Source: Zizania palustris (taxonomy: Eukaryota; Streptophyta; Magnoliopsida; Poales; Poaceae). Taken from it: DNA of 64,000 nt. The position numbers and the translations under genes were made by a program. The stretch lies in the NCBI GenBank assembly GCA_019279435.1, contig JAAALK010000081.1, positions 28,343,001 through 28,407,000 of the forward strand. The letters are read 5' to 3'. Shown piece after piece: positions 1 to 10,129 of this stretch. How positions within the stretch are numbered: the stretch's first letter is position 1; every line of letters starts with the position of its first letter. Under the pieces are notes generated by a model. It ran no database searches and had not been told where the DNA came from. It worked only from the letters and a program-made list of their open reading frames with translations.

Positions 1-78
1 CGACGAGGAGGGGTTCACTTTGGTGAAAATCGGTAGGGGGGCCAGGCCCCTGTGCGCCCCCCCTTGGCTCCGCCCCTG
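1..78 (-). mobile_element. Terminal fragment of a Tip100-like hAT element
   Basis: Read on the minus strand from position 78, the sequence begins CAGGGGCGGAGCCAAGG, a terminus typical of Tip100-type hAT elements. It interrupts copia coding sequence that resumes at 79. The bases CTTAGAAG at 79-86 would be the 8-bp target duplication, but the other end is outside the window. The family assignment rests on the terminus alone. Confidence 0.55.
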
Positions 79-189
79 CTTAGAAGGCAGGCGATTGAGC
101 AGATAGGTGGCAGTAAGGAGGCTCTCAACCCAGAAACGAGCGGGAGCCGAAGCCTAAAAGAGCATGGAGCGCATAACATTGTTGTCACA

Positions 190-357
190 GCGTCGCCTAG
201 GCGACGCCTAGGCGCCGACTAGGCGTCCTGGCGGTGGCCGCCGAACGCCTAGCTGAAACGCCTCGCCTGGGTGAGTTAGGCGCCCGCCTGGACAGTCTAG
301 GCGTCGCCCATGGCGCCTAGGCGGTCGCCAGGAGACTCTGGGCGGGCGCCTAGGGTC
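190..357. repeat. Left subterminal CCTAGGCG repeats of the hAT element
   Basis: About ten direct and inverted copies of CGCCTAGGCG-like motifs lie just inside the left terminus. A matching cluster is at 3862-3905 inside the right end. hAT transposases usually bind short subterminal motifs of this kind. Confidence 0.8.
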
Positions 358-599
358 CGTGAGTCATTTTCTAAGCCCGCGCCCAGGCCCTTTCGGCTTT
401 AGGTTCTTCTTCCCTTGCGCCACCGCCGCCGCTTCTCTTGCGCCGCCGCCTCACGCCTCAGTCCCTTGTGCCGCCGCTCACCGGCTGCCGGATCTGCTCC
501 GCCGGCCACCGGATCTCCGGTTTGTTTGCGCCGCCGGCCGCCAGATCTTCGCAGCTGCGCTGCTTCCTCTTGCGCAGTTGCGCCGCCCGGCCACCGCCC

Positions 600-846
600 A
601 CCGGCCACCGGCCGCCTCCCCTGTGCTCCCTCCCCTGTGCTCCCCGGCTCCCCTGTGCTCTCTCCCCTAGTCCCCTGTGCTCCCCGACTCCCTTGTGCTC
701 CCCGGCTCCCCTGTGCTCCCCGCCTCCCCTGTGCTCAGTTGCTCTGTGCTCCCCGGCTCCCCTGTGCTCCCTCCCCTAGTCCCCTGTGCTCCCCGACTCC
801 ACTGTGCTCCCTCCCCTGTGCTCCCCGCCTCCCCTGTGCTCCCCTA
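600..846. repeat. CTCCCCTGTGCTCCCCG minisatellite in the hAT 5' region
   Basis: Imperfect tandem copies of a unit reading roughly CTCCCCTGTGCTCCCCGG lie between the left terminus and the transposase start. They create long spurious reading frames on both strands. Confidence 0.75.
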
Positions 847-989
847 GTACTGCAGTAGTGCAGCAGACAGCAAGGCAAGCACTCAAGCAGTACTGCAGTA
901 GTGTAGCAGGGCAGCAGGCAGCAAGCCAGCAACAGAGAAGGCACTAGGCAGCAACAGAGAAGGCAACAACTAGCAAGGCAAGCAGCACA

Positions 990-3639
990 ATGGCAGATGG
1001 TGAAGGTAGTGGTGCCCTACAGGGGGAGGTTGCATATGATCCATCAAAGGATCCGAAGCGAAAGGCTAAGTCGAAGGATCCTGGATGGAAGTATGGATTT
1101 TGGCCGGACTTGACAAACAAAGATTTGGTGCAATGTTCTTTATGTGGGAAGCAAATGCATTCAGGTATCAAAAGGTTGAAGCAACACCTTGCCGCTGGTT
1201 TTGGTGATGTGCAAACATGTAGCAAAACAACCACGACAATAATGAGAGAGATGCAAGAGTACATGAAGAAAACTACAAGATCAAGCCGGATAATTTTAGA
1301 TGATGATGAGGAAGATGATGAGGTTCAGGAGGTTGAGGTCAATCAAAATCAAGCTGCTGCATCATCAAAGGCGTCTGTCGCGTCTTCTAGTATCCCAAGT
1401 TCAGGGACAGCGGCAAAAAGGAAGGCGGCTGCTCTTAGTTTCACACCGGTGCCTAAGACCACAAAGTCAGTTGCTTCAGTATTAAAGAAGACTCCAGAAG
1501 AGGTGGTTGAGGAAAGGCATTCAAAGCAACCCGCCCAAACATCCATAGAGCAATGCATGAGAACCAAGGAAGAAAAAGAGAGGGTGGATAGGCATGTTGC
1601 AAACTTCTTTTATCAATGTGGCATACCATTCAATGCTGCTAATTCGAGGAGCTATGAGATCATGATGGAGTCCGTTGGACAATATGGGCATGGGTACAAG
1701 CCTCCTAGTTACCATGAGCTAAGGGTGCCATTACTTGCCAAGGCAAAAAAAGAGGTTTTAGCTATAAGAGAGGGGCTAGAGGTTGCATGGAGAAAATATG
1801 GCTGCACAATCATGTCTGATGGATGGACTGATAAGAGGAGGAGACACTTGATAAATTTCCTTGTCAATTGTCCTGAAGGGACCTTCTTCTTAGAGTCTGT
1901 AGATGCATCCTCCCAGGTGGCAACTGGACAAGTCTTGGCAGATATGCTTGAGAAGAGGATTCTTGATGTGGGTGTGGATAATGTAGTTCAAATAGTCACT
2001 GACAATGGGGCCAACTTTAAGCTTGCTGGTGCAATTATTAGGAACAAGTATCCTAAAATCTTTTGGACACCTTGTGCTGCACATTGTTTAGACCTTATGT
2101 TAGAGGACATTGCAAACATAAGGGACTTCAAGAAGGGCATCAACAATGCCAAGCGGTTGACTACCTTCATCTATAGGCATGGGAGACTTCTTGATGCAAT
2201 GAGAGAGCATACAGGAGGAAGAGATTTGGTTAAACCCGCAGCCACTCGGTTTGCCACTGCTTTTCTCACTTTGCAAAGTCTATTGAAGCATAAGGATGCT
2301 TTGAGGAAGCTCTTTCTTAGTGATGATTGGACTAGGTCCAAATTGGCTTTCACGGAGGCTAGGAAGAAAGCTACTGATATTGTGATTTCCACTCAGTTCT
2401 GGAATACCGTAATGGATTGCATTAGAGCATCCCAACCTTTGCTTGTTGCTTTGAGGATTGCTGATGGGGATGAGAAGCCTGCCATGCCAGAGATTGCTGC
2501 AGCTATGTATCTAGCAAGAAAAAAGATAAGCACCGCTCTTGAAAGCAAGCCTAGGGTTCTAAAGAAGGTACTGGACATCATAGATACAAGGTGGGTGAAT
2601 CAAATGGAGCAAAAACTTCATGGGGCTGCACTATTTTTGAATCCAAATAAATTTTTTGACATCTCCAAAGAAGATGACAATGAGGCTTCTAGACTCCGAG
2701 TTGCCTTCAATGATGTCCTTGAGACTCTGATGTTTGATGATGATGTCTTGCTTGTACAAATAAGTAATCAAGCGGATGACTATGAGAACACAAGGGGGAT
2801 CTTTGCAAAGCCATTGGCAGTGAAGCAACAAAAAACCAAAAACCCTCGTAAGACCTACAATCCTATACTATTCTTACTATATTTTGTGTTCTAGACTTCT
2901 AGCTCTAACATATTTGTACAACTGCTGTAGTTGATTGGTGGGGTGCTTTTGGTGGACTAAGTAGAGAGCTACAAACTTTTGCAAGACGCATCATTGGTCT
3001 TTGTTGTTCAGCTTCTGGTTGTGAGCGCAATTGGAGCATATTTGAATTTGTAAGCGACTACAAATCATGTCTACTTGAGTACTTGTCTTTCATTCATAGA
3101 TTGCTATATTAGTAAGTACTAAGTAGTAACTATTAATTACTTTGTAGATCCATACAAAGAAAAGGAATCGCTTGGAGCACAAAAGACTGAATGACTTGGT
3201 TTATATTCAATACAACATGAAGATTGCTGAAAGGTTTAGAAAGATGCGGGTTGAAGGAACAAATTTCAACCCATTGATCTTAGAAGAGTTCCAATGGGAC
3301 AATGAATGGGTTCACTTGATGGGAAATGATGAAGTCCATCCTGGAGATGATCTCTTTTGGTCTCATGTTGATGAAGCCATTGGTGCAAGTGAATCACTTC
3401 AGGCACCTAGGATAACTAGGACGTATGCTCGTACTCGTCGAAGTGTACCAGCTTCTACCTCAATTATTGAAGAAGAAGAACAAGTATCTGGAGGAGAGGA
3501 AGATGATGAAGATCACTATGTGGCCGATGACCTTGATATTGAAGATGATTTTGGCCAACCACCATCTAGTCCTCAAGATTGTGCTCCACGGAATGCCAAT
3601 GAGAGTGGCCACGATGATATAGAGTTTGATGTTGATTAG
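990..3639 (+). CDS. hAT transposase (BED finger, DUF659, hAT dimerisation domain)
   Basis: The spliced model has exon 1 at 990-2847, exon 2 at 2931-3049 and exon 3 at 3148-3639. All introns are GT/AG with matching phase, giving 822 residues. A BED-type zinc finger lies near residues 33-80 (C49, C52, H66, C77). A DUF659/hAT catalytic core follows, with MSDGWTD at 275-281, VTDNGANF at 336-343 and TPCAAHC at 360-366. Exon 2 encodes the hAT C-terminal motif WWGAFGG followed by SGCERNWS, and exon 3 ends in an acidic tail. The protein should cut and rejoin its own termini and those of related short elements. The ATG at 990 precedes the BED finger and leaves a usual family length. No disabling change is visible, and whether it is expressed is unknown. 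Confidence 0.9.
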
Positions 3640-3861
3640 AAGTTTAGAACCATTAGGAGAGTTTCATTGCTTGTTTGAACTTTGAAGTTTGAACCTTTAC
3701 TTTGTTTGCTTGCTATGGACTTGTGTGAATTGTGTGAAACTTTATTTTGCATGTGTGGTTGTGTGCTATGAACTATGAAGTATGAACTATGGAATATGCC
3801 TAGGCGAATTTAATTGTGCTATGAAGTATGAACTATGTGTGGTTGTGTGCTGAATTTAATT

Positions 3862-3905
3862 GGTCGCCTAGGCGACGCCTAGGCGCCCGCCTAGGCGCCT
3901 AGGCG
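3862..3905. repeat. Right subterminal CCTAGGCG repeats of the hAT element
   Basis: Four or more overlapping CGCCTAGGCG motifs sit about 50 bases inside the right terminus. They mirror the left cluster. Confidence 0.8.
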
Positions 3906-3956
3906 TCCAGTCGGCCCCCTGGCGACTGGACTCGCCGGGGCGCCGTGACAACCATG

Positions 3957-5707
3957 GCGCATAACATTGTTAGTGGTACGAATCATGCGCTCAGCCTTGC
4001 CGTTCTGAGGGAAGGTATAGGGGCACGACATGCGCAATTGGACTCCCTTCGAGAGGAAGAAAGCCCGGGAAGGATGATGACACCAAACTGAGTGGACACC
4101 CACGCAAAGAAGTGAGTGAGAGAGGGAAGTGACATCAGACTTGGACCACAAGGGGAAGGTCCAAGAATAGTGAGTGAAATCATCAAGAACCACCAAATAG
4201 TACTTAAAACCAGAAACACTCGGGATCGGGGATGTCCACAAGTCACAATGAATGAGATCAAAAGGTCGAACAACATGTGAGGAAGAGACAGGGAAATGTA
4301 AACGTGTATGACGACCTAACTGGCACGCATGACAAATATGCTCACTAGCATCCCTAGTACAAGAGATAGAGGGGCTACTACTGAGCTGAGTCAAAACGTC
4401 AACGCCGGGGTGACCAAGCCGGCGGTGCCAGAGAGTGGAGGAAGTGATGGCAGCAAGCACGGGCGTAGGGGAAGCCAAAGGAGGGGCAGCGGAGGGCGAA
4501 AGGCGAAGGGTGTAGAGAGGGCCAGTGCTATCACAACGGAGAAGAGACCGTCGTGTGGCCAAATCCTTCACCGTCAACCCGCAAGGATCAAACTCAACGG
4601 AACAGGAGTTGTCAGAGGTGAATTGACGAATAGAAAGAAGATTTTAAACGATATCCGGGGCAACAAGAACGTTGGGAAGACAGAAAGAACCACATGGAGC
4701 TGCATCACCCACAGAGGTGACCGGAAGACATGACCCATTTCCAACCATGATGGAAGAGTGGTACGATGGGTGGGCGGCCTTTTGAGGAAAGAAGACCGAC
4801 GTGCGGAGTGACATGGAAAGAGGCTCCCGAGTCGGCCACCCAATCCATAGAAGCGGGCGGTGGGAAAGAGGATAGCATACAGGCCGCCTGGTCCCACCCA
4901 CTGGACCACGGTGCCCAAACCGGAGGTGGTGGGTGCAGCACCGGTGGAGCCAAGGGCAGAGACAGCAGGTGCTGAGCCGGCCCAGTGAGAATGGCCGCCG
5001 GTGCTGGGGACGACCAAGGAGCCCCATCAGTAAACTGCTCGGGCCTCATGGAAGAAGTGGCGGGGAGACCGGCGGTAGTGTCTAGGGCCAGGACGCCTGC
5101 GTCGACCGAGCCGAGGGCAAAACCGGCCTCGGCGGCGCCAAATCTGTACGCGGGAAAATCAGCGGCTAGGGAGGAAGGGGCCCCGGCGGCCAACAGGCGG
5201 CACGGGAGGAGGGCAGCCTCGGTGGCCAGTGGCGGCGGCCAGGGAGGGGCTCCCTGCAGCGGTGGCCAGGGAGGGGCGCGCGGCGGCGGCGTCTAGGGAG
5301 GTGGCTGCAGCCAAGGAGGAGGGCCCGACAAGGTCAGCCAGGGAGGTGTCGGCGGCCAAGGAGGGGTGGCCGGCGGCGGCGGCCAGGGAGGGGCGCGCGG
5401 CGGCGGCGGCCAGGCCGAAGGGGGAGGGGAGCCCGACGGCGGGGGCACCGGAGCTGGCCGCGGGACCACCGGATCTGGTCGCGGCGGCGGCAAGGGCGCT
5501 GGATCTGGCCATGGCGGCACCAGATCCGGCCATGGCGGGGGCCTGCCCGGCGGCGGCGGCCAAGCCGAAGGGGGAGGGGAGCCCAGCGGCGGCAGAGGGG
5601 AGCCCGACGGCGGGGGCGCTGGATTTGGCCACGGGACCGCCGGATCTGGCCATGGCGGGGGCTTGCCGGCCACCAGGCCGAAAGGGAGAGGGGAGCTCGC
5701 CGGCCAT
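3957..5707 (-). pseudogene. Broken copia gag-pol (protease and integrase remnants)
   Basis: From the ATG at 5707 the minus strand encodes a long Ala/Pro/Gly low-complexity region instead of a recognisable gag. Near 4840 is the aspartic protease motif VADSGASFHVT. From 4577 comes a GAG-pre-integrase zinc region (LWHRRLGHPG and CHACQLGRH) and an integrase core start (DLIHCDLWTSP). Near 4050-4090 the frame shifts, and the stretch expected to hold the second catalytic Asp is missing. The next motif, NGKAERMIRTTNN, is back in the integrase frame until the hAT insertion. Protease and integrase lie in different frames, so no functional polyprotein can be made. Confidence 0.8.
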
Positions 5708-5771
5708 GGCGGCGGCGACGGCGGCGCCGGTGACGGCGGCGGCCTGGTGAGGGGAGAGGGGAGAGCCTAGG

Positions 5772-5783
5772 GCTCTGATACCA
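5772..5783 (-). other. Copia primer-binding site
   Basis: The minus strand reads TGGTATCAGAGC, the complement of the initiator methionine tRNA 3' end. It lies directly inside the 5' LTR, as in plant copia elements. Confidence 0.85.
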
Positions 5784-5921
5784 TATAGGAAAAGGTGAGA
5801 GTGGTTAGATTCCTCTCCCTAGGGTTGGGAGGATAGAAGAAGACGGGTCTTACAGGAGGGGCCCACACAATAGACAGGGGGGCCCACACACCAGAGACAC
5901 AAACACTAACACACTCTAACA
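5784..5921 (-). repeat. 5' LTR of the copia element
   Basis: The minus-strand LTR begins TGTTAGAGTGTGTTAG at 5921 and ends about 138 bases later next to the primer-binding site. The inner boundary is uncertain by a few bases because no CA end is evident and the partner LTR is not in the window. Confidence 0.7.
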
Positions 5922-6168
5922 ATCTGGATTTACTGATTGAACTATCAGCTGTCTAAAGATGGACCATAAGGTATCCATCCGAAATCAAAAATGTACACAA
6001 AGCCATTAGTTCATCAAAGTGGATGCAGAGATATGCTATAAATGTATCATTCCAACTTTCAATAGACATATCAATAGCTCAAGTACCAGTTAGTTCAACA
6101 GTGTATAGTATCAAGATCGATGCAGGTTGCTGGCATAAGGCCGACACAACAGCAAGAGACATAATGAA

Positions 6169-6894
6169 CATGGTTGTCATGGCGCCCCGGCGAACCCAGT
6201 TGCCAGCGAACCGACTGGACACCTAGGCGCCTAGGCGGGCGCCTAGGCGTCGCCTAGGAGACCAAAAATTGGCATAGCATACAGGATAACAGGATTCACG
6301 CACGGCCCAGAAGATCAGGCCCAATTCCCCGCACCCTACACGCACGGCCCAGAAGATTCACGCATTGGCCGCTATAAAAGGGCTCGCAACATACACGCAC
6401 CTTGGCCACCCCCCGCCTCTGCCTCCGCCTCCTCCTCCTTCGGTTTCCTCCCCTCTCGTCGGCAGACTGCCTACTACTGCCTGCTTGCTGCTGCGACGAG
6501 GGAGCATGGCAGGGGGAAGCAGGCAACGGAGGGGAAGCAGAGGCGGTCGGGCGGCCGACGGCGCAAGGGAAAGCAGAGCCCGCGGCCGGCGGCGCAAGGG
6601 GCAGAGGCAGGCGGCGGCGCAACTCGCAAGGGGAGGGGATGCAGTGGCGACCGGGCGGCCGGCGGCGCAAGGAGAAGCAGATCCGAAAGTCCAATCTGGG
6701 CCTGGGCCACGCCTTAGACACTACAACTTGCCCCTAGGCGCCCGCCCAGACACGCCTGGAGACCGCCTAGTCACCATGGGCGATGCCTAGAAGCTCCAGG
6801 CGGGCGCCTAACTCCACCAGGCGAGGCGATTGACCATGGCGTTCGGCGGTGACCGCCTGGACGCCTAGTCGGAGGCGACGCCGTGAAAACCATG
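6169..6894. mobile_element. Non-autonomous hAT, same family as the 3.78-kb element
   Basis: The left end is CATGGTTGTCATGGCG and the right end, reversed, is CATGGTTTTCACGGCG. The 8-bp duplications ATAATGAA (6161-6168 and 6895-6902) are identical. CCTAGGCG motifs lie inside both ends. The GC-rich interior has no transposase; its reading frames are low-complexity Arg/Gly/Pro runs. A TATAAAAG box at 6372 precedes this GC-rich part. The intact transposase nearby is the natural candidate to mobilise it. Confidence 0.92.
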
Positions 6895-7272
6895 ATAATG
6901 AACCCTAAACTACCATTTTTTGTTATATGAGAATGAGAAAAAAAAGTGAAGACCATTTGATATAGTTGGCCCTAGTTAGTGAAAGCCCAAAGCTATGTTG
7001 AATCATGCAACCAGGCACCAGCTTGGCCAAAATGTGTTGTTTCTTCAAGCATAATATTAATTTGGCATGTTTGTTCCAAAGCAAGCCAACACCGATATAG
7101 ACTTTCTGATTAGATAGTTCATAACCAAACATCTATTTTGCAAACTCAGATAGGAAAATGTAAGAACCTGGAACACATGAACTCAAATACAGAGCAAAGG
7201 ATAATTCCTCATCATCAAACCTACTGTCGGCCATATCATCATGTTGTATACAAAATATAATGTTTACAACAA

Positions 7273-8138
7273 GGGTTAATTGCATCCACGCCACTGTTAT
7301 TTCCGAAAACGAACGAAATGTCATTACTATTTCACTATTTGCCTCCATGCCATTATTATTCGTCCGTTCTCGCCTGCATGCCATTTTGTACGCGTTCAGC
7401 GACTACAGGCCCACTTGCAGACACCAGATATTATGTATTGCCCATACTGCCCCTCTTCCCTCCGGAGTTGAGCAAGGAGAATGGCCGGTGGCTGGTGGCC
7501 AGCGGCGGGAGAACAGGCGGCACGATCCGGCATAGCACGGCTGACGTGAGGCCATGGTCTGGCGGCGGCGTGAGGCCACAGAGTGGTGGCATGAGGCTAC
7601 GGGACAGGGGGCGCAGGCCAGTGCATGTTGTGGCTCAGGGCGAGGGTGGTGACGTCAATAGCGACATGGGGAAGGGGAGCGCACGAGTGGCCGCGTGGCA
7701 AGGGGGCATAGGCCAGAGCGGGCAGTGGCTCGGGGCGGGGTGGCGACGGCGATAGCAGCGTGGGGAAGGGGAGCACACGGGCGGCCGCAGGGCAGGGGGC
7801 GCGGGCCGGAGAGGGCAGTGGCTCGGGGTGGAGGTGGCGACGACGATAACGGCACGAGGAGGGGGAGCGCACGGGCGGTGGCGGCCGGTCTAAGCAGAGC
7901 GGTGGCGACGGCGGGGAAGAAGACAGGGGGGAGAGAAGAAGACTAGGGAGAAGAAGAGGACAGTATGGTCAATACAGAAAAAAAACAGCGATGTAAGTGG
8001 GCCTGTATGCATCATATGTGTATAAAATGACACGAAAACAAGTATCTGAAAATAGTAATGGCATGGAGGCAACTAGAGAAATAGTAATGGCATTCCGTTC
8101 GGTTTCAGAAATAACGGTGGCATGGATGCAATTAACCC
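7273..8138. mobile_element. Non-autonomous Mutator-like element (MULE)
   Basis: Inverted repeats of about 150 bp begin GGGTTAATTGCATCCA at both ends. The flanking 9-mers TTACAACAA (7264-7272) and TTACAAAAT (8139-8147) agree at 7 of 9 positions, as expected of an old duplication. The GC-rich interior (about 7480-7950) includes a roughly 92-95 bp unit repeated about three times. There is no transposase. It is the same family as 47810-48719. Confidence 0.82.
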
Positions 8139-8576
8139 TTACAAAATGACCAATAACCAACCATTTGATTCCATAATACAAGGATGAATTGTCCTACTGT
8201 TCAGCACGTATCTATCAATTGTATTTTTGACAACCAGACCACATAAGAAGATAAGCTGTCTCTGCAATCCAGTAAAATGCCTCTAGTGACAGATTCACTA
8301 ATATAATTTCTAACATCTCTACCCGAGCGTGGAGGAATCACATAAAATTCGGATCCCCTCATCAAGGAAAAAAATCCCCTAAAAACAAAGTTACCCCGTG
8401 CAGCGAGAGCGAGACGCCCACCCTATGAACGCGGGCTACCGAATCGTTGGTAAGAGAGAGAAGAACGAGAAGAGGACGACGACGACGACGACGACGCAGG
8501 GTTTACGATCTTGTGGGGGGAAACACTAGACTATTAGAGTGAACAAGGAAGCGCGCCGCGCGCGGGCATGGCTCAC

Positions 8577-8650
8577 CGCTTGTCGGAGGAGGCGCCGCCC
8601 TTCTGGCTGAGGAAGGAGCGGAAGAGGGGCGAGTTCACGTCGTAGATCAT
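8577..8650 (-). CDS. Probable first coding exon of an unidentified plant gene
   Basis: From the ATG at 8650 the minus strand encodes MIYDVNSPLFRSFLSQKGG followed by ASSDK. The frame then meets a good donor, AAGCG|GTGAGC, at 8577/8576. Without splicing it ends two codons later. The peptide has the look of a short conserved plant protein, but I cannot name it. The frame is open upstream to about 8818 without an ATG. The following exons are not found between 5.9 and 8.5 kb, which is mostly transposons, so they may lie left of the window beyond the copia nest. Confidence 0.4.
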
Positions 8651-9198
8651 CTCCTCGTCCTCCTCCTCCTCCGCCGCCGCCGCCGATAGGGTTTGTGCGA
8701 GCGACGAGAGGAAGAAGCTGGGGCCGGGGAGGGGGAGCGGCGGGACGGTGGCCGACGGCGCGGGCGTGGTTGGGTTTTGAGGGGGAGCAACCAGGCCGCG
8801 GCCGTTGCTGACGCGCACTGGGCCTCTTGCAGTTTTAGGCCTGGACTTTCCTTTGATTTCTCCACTAAAAATATAGCATTTTTTAAATATAAAATTTATC
8901 CTAAGTTTAATATCACGGTATTTATAAAAGATTACTTTTTTTCTCCAAAATAATCATACTACTATTAAAAATTATTATTAATTACTCCATCCAAGGCAAT
9001 ACTGACCCAACATAAATAAAATAAAAAGGGAATTATATAGTGTGTTCGTCCATAATGCACCCTCTAACAATGGTTTTAATTGCTCCCATTCTTATTTAAA
9101 TAAGATATTGCATGATTAAGTCATATAATATGTTGGCGTGTGTATTAAAATGATTCGTACCGTCCTAAATTATAAAATTTCTAGATTCGATATTGCCT
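8651..9198. other. Upstream region, AT-rich, no gene seen
   Basis: GC-rich leader sequence of the minus-strand exon extends to about 8850. AT-rich DNA with short MITE-like scraps follows. No coding feature is supported. Confidence 0.5.
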
Positions 9199-9201
9199 TA
9201 A

Positions 9202-9731
9202 GGGTGTATTTGGTTAACCTGTAGATTCTAAAAAAACTGCTATGAATTGTAAGCTATGGAAAAGTTGTTGTGAGTTATGAGCTGTAGAAAAACAGAGAAG
9301 TTGTTTGGTTCGAATAATTGTGGATTTGTATTTTGGTAGTGAGAAATTGTTTGGTTGGATTAATTACATATTTATATTTTAGTAGTTTGTGATGTTTAGT
9401 TATATTATTAATGCGTAATTTTACGTGTAAATCATTAAATTTTGTAATGTTTGTGTTAAAATTATATATTTTTAAATTACACTAAAATTATATATTTTAC
9501 TAAAATTTTACTTTTTCAAATTTTACATGAAGTGATGTGTGTTTAATAGCATGGTAATATTCATTTAAAGTTAAACTGAGAATCTGTGAAATCTGGATTA
9601 TACCAGCTTTTAAATTTATACTACAAGAATCTACATATTCTAAAAAAGCTGGGTGACTAAAAGAGCTGTTTGGTTCAAATTCTAGCTTTCGAGCTAAGAA
9701 GCTGGTTCAAAAATTTGAACCAAACAGACCC
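9202..9731. mobile_element. Tourist-like MITE (PIF/Harbinger type)
   Basis: The ends are GGGTGTATTTGGTT and, reversed, GGGTCTGTTTGGTT. The 3-bp duplication TAA flanks both sides (9199-9201, 9732-9734). The interior is AT-rich and non-coding. Confidence 0.78.
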
Positions 9732-9734
9732 TAA

Positions 9735-10129
9735 GATATAAAGAAGAAACTCAAACTATCCCTTAGCTAGTACTCCAAACAACTAGTAGTTCATAATAAG
9801 TTGTAATATTTAAAATAAATTTTGAATGGTAAAAATTGTTATATTTTGGGATGGACAGAGTCGACATCTCATATATAATAATTTGCCACATAAGTGACTG
9901 CACATTTTTTATCATCTAGATTTTTTTATTGCCACAAATGATCTTACATTTTATTACGTGATATTATAATTAATATTATAATTAAAATGTATATCTTAAA
10001 ATCTTAAATAATTAGTTTTCTCGTATCCTTCTGCAGCACGAATCTTGATGCAATCTACCTCAACATTTTGTGGGCGAGTATCTCAAAGCACCGTTGCCCT
10101 AGCGCAACAATTAAACGGTCCAGACCCCA
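9735..10129 (+). promoter_or_regulatory. Upstream region of the FHA gene
   Basis: AT-rich DNA leads into the GC-rich first exon at 10130. I see no convincing single TATA box. The transcription start is not defined by the sequence. Confidence 0.35.

Larger units (their letters stand above)
177..3956 (+). mobile_element. Autonomous-type hAT transposon with intact transposase
   Basis: The element has terminal inverted repeats CATTGTTGTCACAGCG (left) and CATGGTTGTCACGGCG (right end read in reverse). The 8-bp duplications GCGCATAA at 169-176 and 3957-3964 are identical. Both ends are followed by clusters of the palindrome-like CGCCTAGGCG, which are probable transposase-binding sites. It carries a three-exon transposase gene (990-3639) with no stop or frameshift. 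It lies in a copia integrase gene, and the sequence on both sides reads as one interrupted integrase, which supports the boundaries. A second element with the same ends lies at 6169-6894. Confidence 0.93.
79..5921 (-). mobile_element. Ty1/copia retrotransposon, partial and heavily interrupted
   Basis: This minus-strand copia element runs from its 5' LTR (5921-5784) through the primer-binding site, a gag-position low-complexity region, protease and integrase, into pol sequence at 176-79. The hAT element at 177-3956 splits it within the conserved integrase stretch that follows the RMIRTTNNVM motif, and a Tip100-like element splits it again at 78. The second LTR and reverse transcriptase lie left of the window. 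The reading frame is broken, so it is a dead copy. Confidence 0.85.

Noticed and set aside
359..858. Overlapping Pro/Ala/Leu-rich reading frames
   Set aside because: They are produced by the minisatellite in the hAT 5' region and have no family features.
5229..5770. Ala/Gly-rich plus-strand frames
   Set aside because: They are shadows of the low-complexity copia region on the other strand.
6296..6790. Arg/Pro-rich frames on both strands
   Set aside because: They lie inside the non-autonomous hAT; composition alone explains them.
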